NCBI GenBank assembly: GCA_905221605.1
Contig: CAJNDS010000139.1
Location: 79,501 to 143,500, forward strand
Source: Symbiodinium natans
Taxonomy: Eukaryota > Sar > Dinophyceae > Suessiales > Symbiodiniaceae
Reading direction: 5' to 3'
DNA length: 64,000 bases
Below, one piece after another: positions 62,023-64,000 of the stretch. The notes beneath the pieces were generated by a model. It worked only from the letters and a program-made list of their open reading frames with translations. It ran no database searches and was not told the DNA's origin. Position numbers and translations under genes: made by a program. Position 1 is the stretch's first letter. Every line of letters begins with the position of its first letter.

Positions 62023-63940
62023 CTAGTTGTGTCGCAGTTTCAGAGGTCGGCGAGTAGTCCACCCCCAATTTCTCCCGGAAGGATGCCACTCTGAAATGCA
62101 CCGTAGGGTGTTTTGCCAGCAACGCGGATGATAAAGCATCCAATCCCTTGATAAGCAAGGTAGCATCCGGCTCGGATGCTCGCAGCTCCCTTAACCGGGA
62201 ACGCCATTGCGCCCATTGTCGCACTCCCTTAATAGCCTCTGAGATCGAGGTTGCTGAGGATGGTTGCACCAAGAAGTTTAACATTGTGCTGCGCTCGTTT
62301 GCTCCACCTGGTTGGTAAACTGTCAGCAACTTGTAAAATATCATCACCGACCCCAACATTCGAGTGGAAACGATCTCGGTCTTCAATCTCTCCGGAATCG
62401 CCTGTAGCAGCAAAGACACCGCTCTCTGCTCCAACAAAACATGCACAGTTCGAACCCCCTTGAGCCCTTCCAGCTCAGCCTTGATGCCCAACCTTTCCAG
62501 CGGAGAGACACTCAACCATTTGGCGTACGCCTCATACGCCTTTGTATAGACGGATTGCCACCACACTCTTCCTGTATCTGTCAGCGAAGACAACATTGGT
62601 TCGATCATTGCGATCCAATCCCCTAGTGCCGTCGGATTGCTTGGAGTATAGTCTGCCAAAGTAGGAAGGCTCATCACATGCTTCCCAAGAGCCTCCGGAC
62701 GTTCAGTTCCAGAACTATCACCAATGTTTGGCATACCACGTGGCACCACCGCTCCAGGAGGTAAGCTGACCCTTCCACCAGGCCCTTGAGGCAGTCCATG
62801 TCCCATTCCGGGCGTAAAAACTGTGAGCGGAACCTTTTCTAATTCCAACTTCCCAGCAATCATTTTCCACCGATATGGAACATCATCTACCATTGTATAT
62901 CCACCCGATCCTGCTGAGTTCTCTTGCGTTGAAGTTTCCCGAGCTGAAACAAAACCGGGCTGATTTCCCAACAGTGCGGCAGAACCATCAACGCCTGATG
63001 GCAAGGAAGTAATCGGAACATGTGTTAAACCAGGTGGTCCACTTGCATATCCACCACTTGCAGAACCTCCCATGGGGTAATTCAATGGAGGCAATCTGGA
63101 GGGTTTCTTCCCTTCAGTTACGTGCATCATTGGCACTTCTTTCTCATCCTCCACGTGAACATCCCCTTTTCTGGGCTCAGGCAAGGGTTGAAGGTCACAA
63201 CCCTTTGGGAGGTCGTAGCCCTCAATCGGCAGCCATGTCCCATCAGGCAACACAGTCCAGAAACCACCCATACCATCAGTGTAGAAAACTTGTCCTGGCA
63301 GGTACTGCTTCTCTGGAGTCATTCCCAAAGGATATGCAGCATTTGCGTCCACCACTCCAGTGCTCCGTGCTCTCGAAGCTGACCCAGATGCAGCAGAGGT
63401 ATAGCTTTTCTCCTCCACCCGATGCAACCTGTTCCCCAGCTCCTTTGTTTGCACAAGCAACTCTTTCAGCGCACGCTTTACCACCGCCATATCTTCACCT
63501 TGTTCTTCACCACTCAGATCAGGAATAAGCTCTTCCTCGCCTTGTGTCTCACCAATATTACCTCTTTCCATCTGGCCCATCAAACCTGACGATGGCCTCT
63601 CAGCTGGGACAGGTTCCCGATCCCGAAGTTCTGGCAACGACGGTGGCCTTCTTGTTTCTTCACCACTTCTATCCCCTCCGCTCGCAGGGAGACTTGCTGG
63701 CCTTGATTGCCTCAGTCTCATTTCTTCATGAGCCCGCTCGCTCCAGAAAGGATTCGCTGCTGGAACCGGAACCACTTCGTTTTCCACCTGAGACGTTGGT
63801 TGTATCATTGCAACCTCCCTACCATCTGTCAGCGCTTGTACCATTTGTTGTCGTTCTTCACCCCCATCACCACGATTTTCTTCGGCATCATTGGCCGCCG
63901 ATAATGGTCCAGGTTCAGATCGACGCCGCATCATATCCAT
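61997..63940 (-). CDS. Copia Gag
   Basis: About 647 residues from the ATG at 63940 (MDMMRRRSEP), which has a good context (GTGCCATGG); the frame extends upstream only through a TTG. The N-terminal third is acidic and Pro/Arg-rich. A helical capsid-like region near the C-terminus (LADYTPSNPTALGDWIAMIE, then a VWWQSVYTKAYEAYAKW block and an LLLQAIPERLKTEIVS block) fits the Gag of copia elements. The zinc knuckle is not in this frame: it lies in the overlapping Pol frame, so nucleocapsid would be made only after a frame change. It ends GAA GTT TGA. Confidence 0.8.
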   Translation of the reverse strand: MDMMRRRSEPGPLSAANDAEENRGDGGEERQQMVQALTDGREVAMIQPTSQVENEVVPVPAANPFWSERAHEEMRLRQSRPASLPASGGDRSGEETRRPPSLPELRDREPVPAERPSSGLMGQMERGNIGETQGEEELIPDLSGEEQGEDMAVVKRALKELLVQTKELGNRLHRVEEKSYTSAASGSASRARSTGVVDANAAYPLGMTPEKQYLPGQVFYTDGMGGFWTVLPDGTWLPIEGYDLPKGCDLQPLPEPRKGDVHVEDEKEVPMMHVTEGKKPSRLPPLNYPMGGSASGGYASGPPGLTHVPITSLPSGVDGSAALLGNQPGFVSARETSTQENSAGSGGYTMVDDVPYRWKMIAGKLELEKVPLTVFTPGMGHGLPQGPGGRVSLPPGAVVPRGMPNIGDSSGTERPEALGKHVMSLPTLADYTPSNPTALGDWIAMIEPMLSSLTDTGRVWWQSVYTKAYEAYAKWLSVSPLERLGIKAELEGLKGVRTVHVLLEQRAVSLLLQAIPERLKTEIVSTRMLGSVMIFYKLLTVYQPGGANERSTMLNFLVQPSSATSISEAIKGVRQWAQWRSRLRELRASEPDATLLIKGLDALSSALLAKHPTVHFRVASFREKLGVDYSPTSETATQLAEMLQAEV

Positions 63941-63989
63941 GGCACCAAACAAAGATAAAATCTTAACCAACCCACAGGGAGCCTAATTT

Positions 63990-64000
63990 GGGCTCATAAC
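63990..64000 (-). promoter_or_regulatory. Possible primer-binding site (initiator tRNA-Met half)
   Basis: On the minus strand GTTATGAGCCC is complementary to the anticodon arm of initiator tRNA-Met (GGGCUCAUAAC). Copia elements prime from a cleaved half of this tRNA rather than its 3' end. It lies 50 nt upstream of the Gag ATG and is cut by the window edge. Confidence 0.5.

Larger units (their letters stand above)
55815..64000 (-). mobile_element. Copia-type LTR retrotransposon, internal part, 3' deleted
   Basis: The internal region of a Ty1/copia-type element, Gag then Pol, entering from the right edge. The integrase precedes reverse transcriptase, the copia order. Pol breaks off inside reverse transcriptase, so the copy cannot be autonomous. 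Downstream of Pol the non-repetitive sequence runs to about 55815 and may include polypurine tract and 3' LTR remnants (a purine-rich AGGACAGGGGGAG lies near 56030). The 5' LTR would lie beyond 64000, so LTR boundaries cannot be set. It separates the RRN3 exons from the unseen 5' part of that gene. Confidence 0.85.

Noticed and set aside
1-64000. CRISPR arrays, tRNA or rRNA genes, bacterial operons
   Set aside because: None seen; the regular repeats are heptamer arrays without unique spacers, and no tRNA or rRNA core motif was found by eye.

Overview
This window looks like nuclear DNA of a dinoflagellate, probably a symbiodiniacean or another member of the Suessiales. Four things point there. 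Arrays of the TTTAGGG heptamer (the plant/alga-type telomere unit) and its variants fill almost every intron and intergenic space, in both orientations. The genes are cut into many exons of about 30-100 nt. Introns use GT, GC and GA donors and end mostly in AG|G. The retroelements (a LINE with C-terminal C2H2 fingers and a copia element) are of kinds I associate with Symbiodiniaceae. I cannot name the species.

All three host genes I can identify lie on the minus strand, so the window reads as a unidirectional gene cluster. At the left edge are two exons of ABCE1 (1-1224), the Fe-S ABC ATPase of ribosome recycling. From about 38.6 kb down to 8.8 kb runs a gene of at least 28 exons that no single open reading frame reveals. 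Its first exons build a RING-CH (MARCH-type) zinc finger and the rest build about nine kinesin-light-chain-type TPR repeats. I assembled it exon by exon, and reading phase is preserved at every junction except one (exon 21 to 22). From about 55.0 kb down to 44.87 kb lie at least 12 exons of the RNA polymerase I initiation factor RRN3/TIF-IA. A pair of unassigned exons at 6.9-7.9 kb may belong to a fourth gene.

Two large retroelements sit among the minus-strand genes. A complete LINE (23266-32739, plus strand) lies in one intron of the RING-CH/TPR gene, between 15-bp direct repeats. It encodes an ORF1 with a RanBP2-type finger. Its ORF2 carries an in-frame 84-bp tandem repeat region, then RNase H, apurinic-type endonuclease, reverse transcriptase and two C2H2 fingers, with catalytic residues present. 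A copia-type element (about 55.8 kb to beyond the right edge, minus strand) encodes Gag and a Pol with zinc fingers, two protease-like motifs, a cytosine-methyltransferase-like domain, integrase, a 2OG-Fe(II)-oxygenase-like domain and a truncated reverse transcriptase. A tRNA-iMet-half primer-binding site may lie at the very edge of the window. A family of short terminal-inverted-repeat elements is scattered through the introns.

The rest is low-complexity DNA: TTTAGGG/CCCTAAA arrays and local variants (TTGAGGG, TTCTAGGG, CCCTATAAA, TTTAGGGG), a roughly 200-nt G tract, C tracts, and CT, GA, GAT and AT microsatellites.
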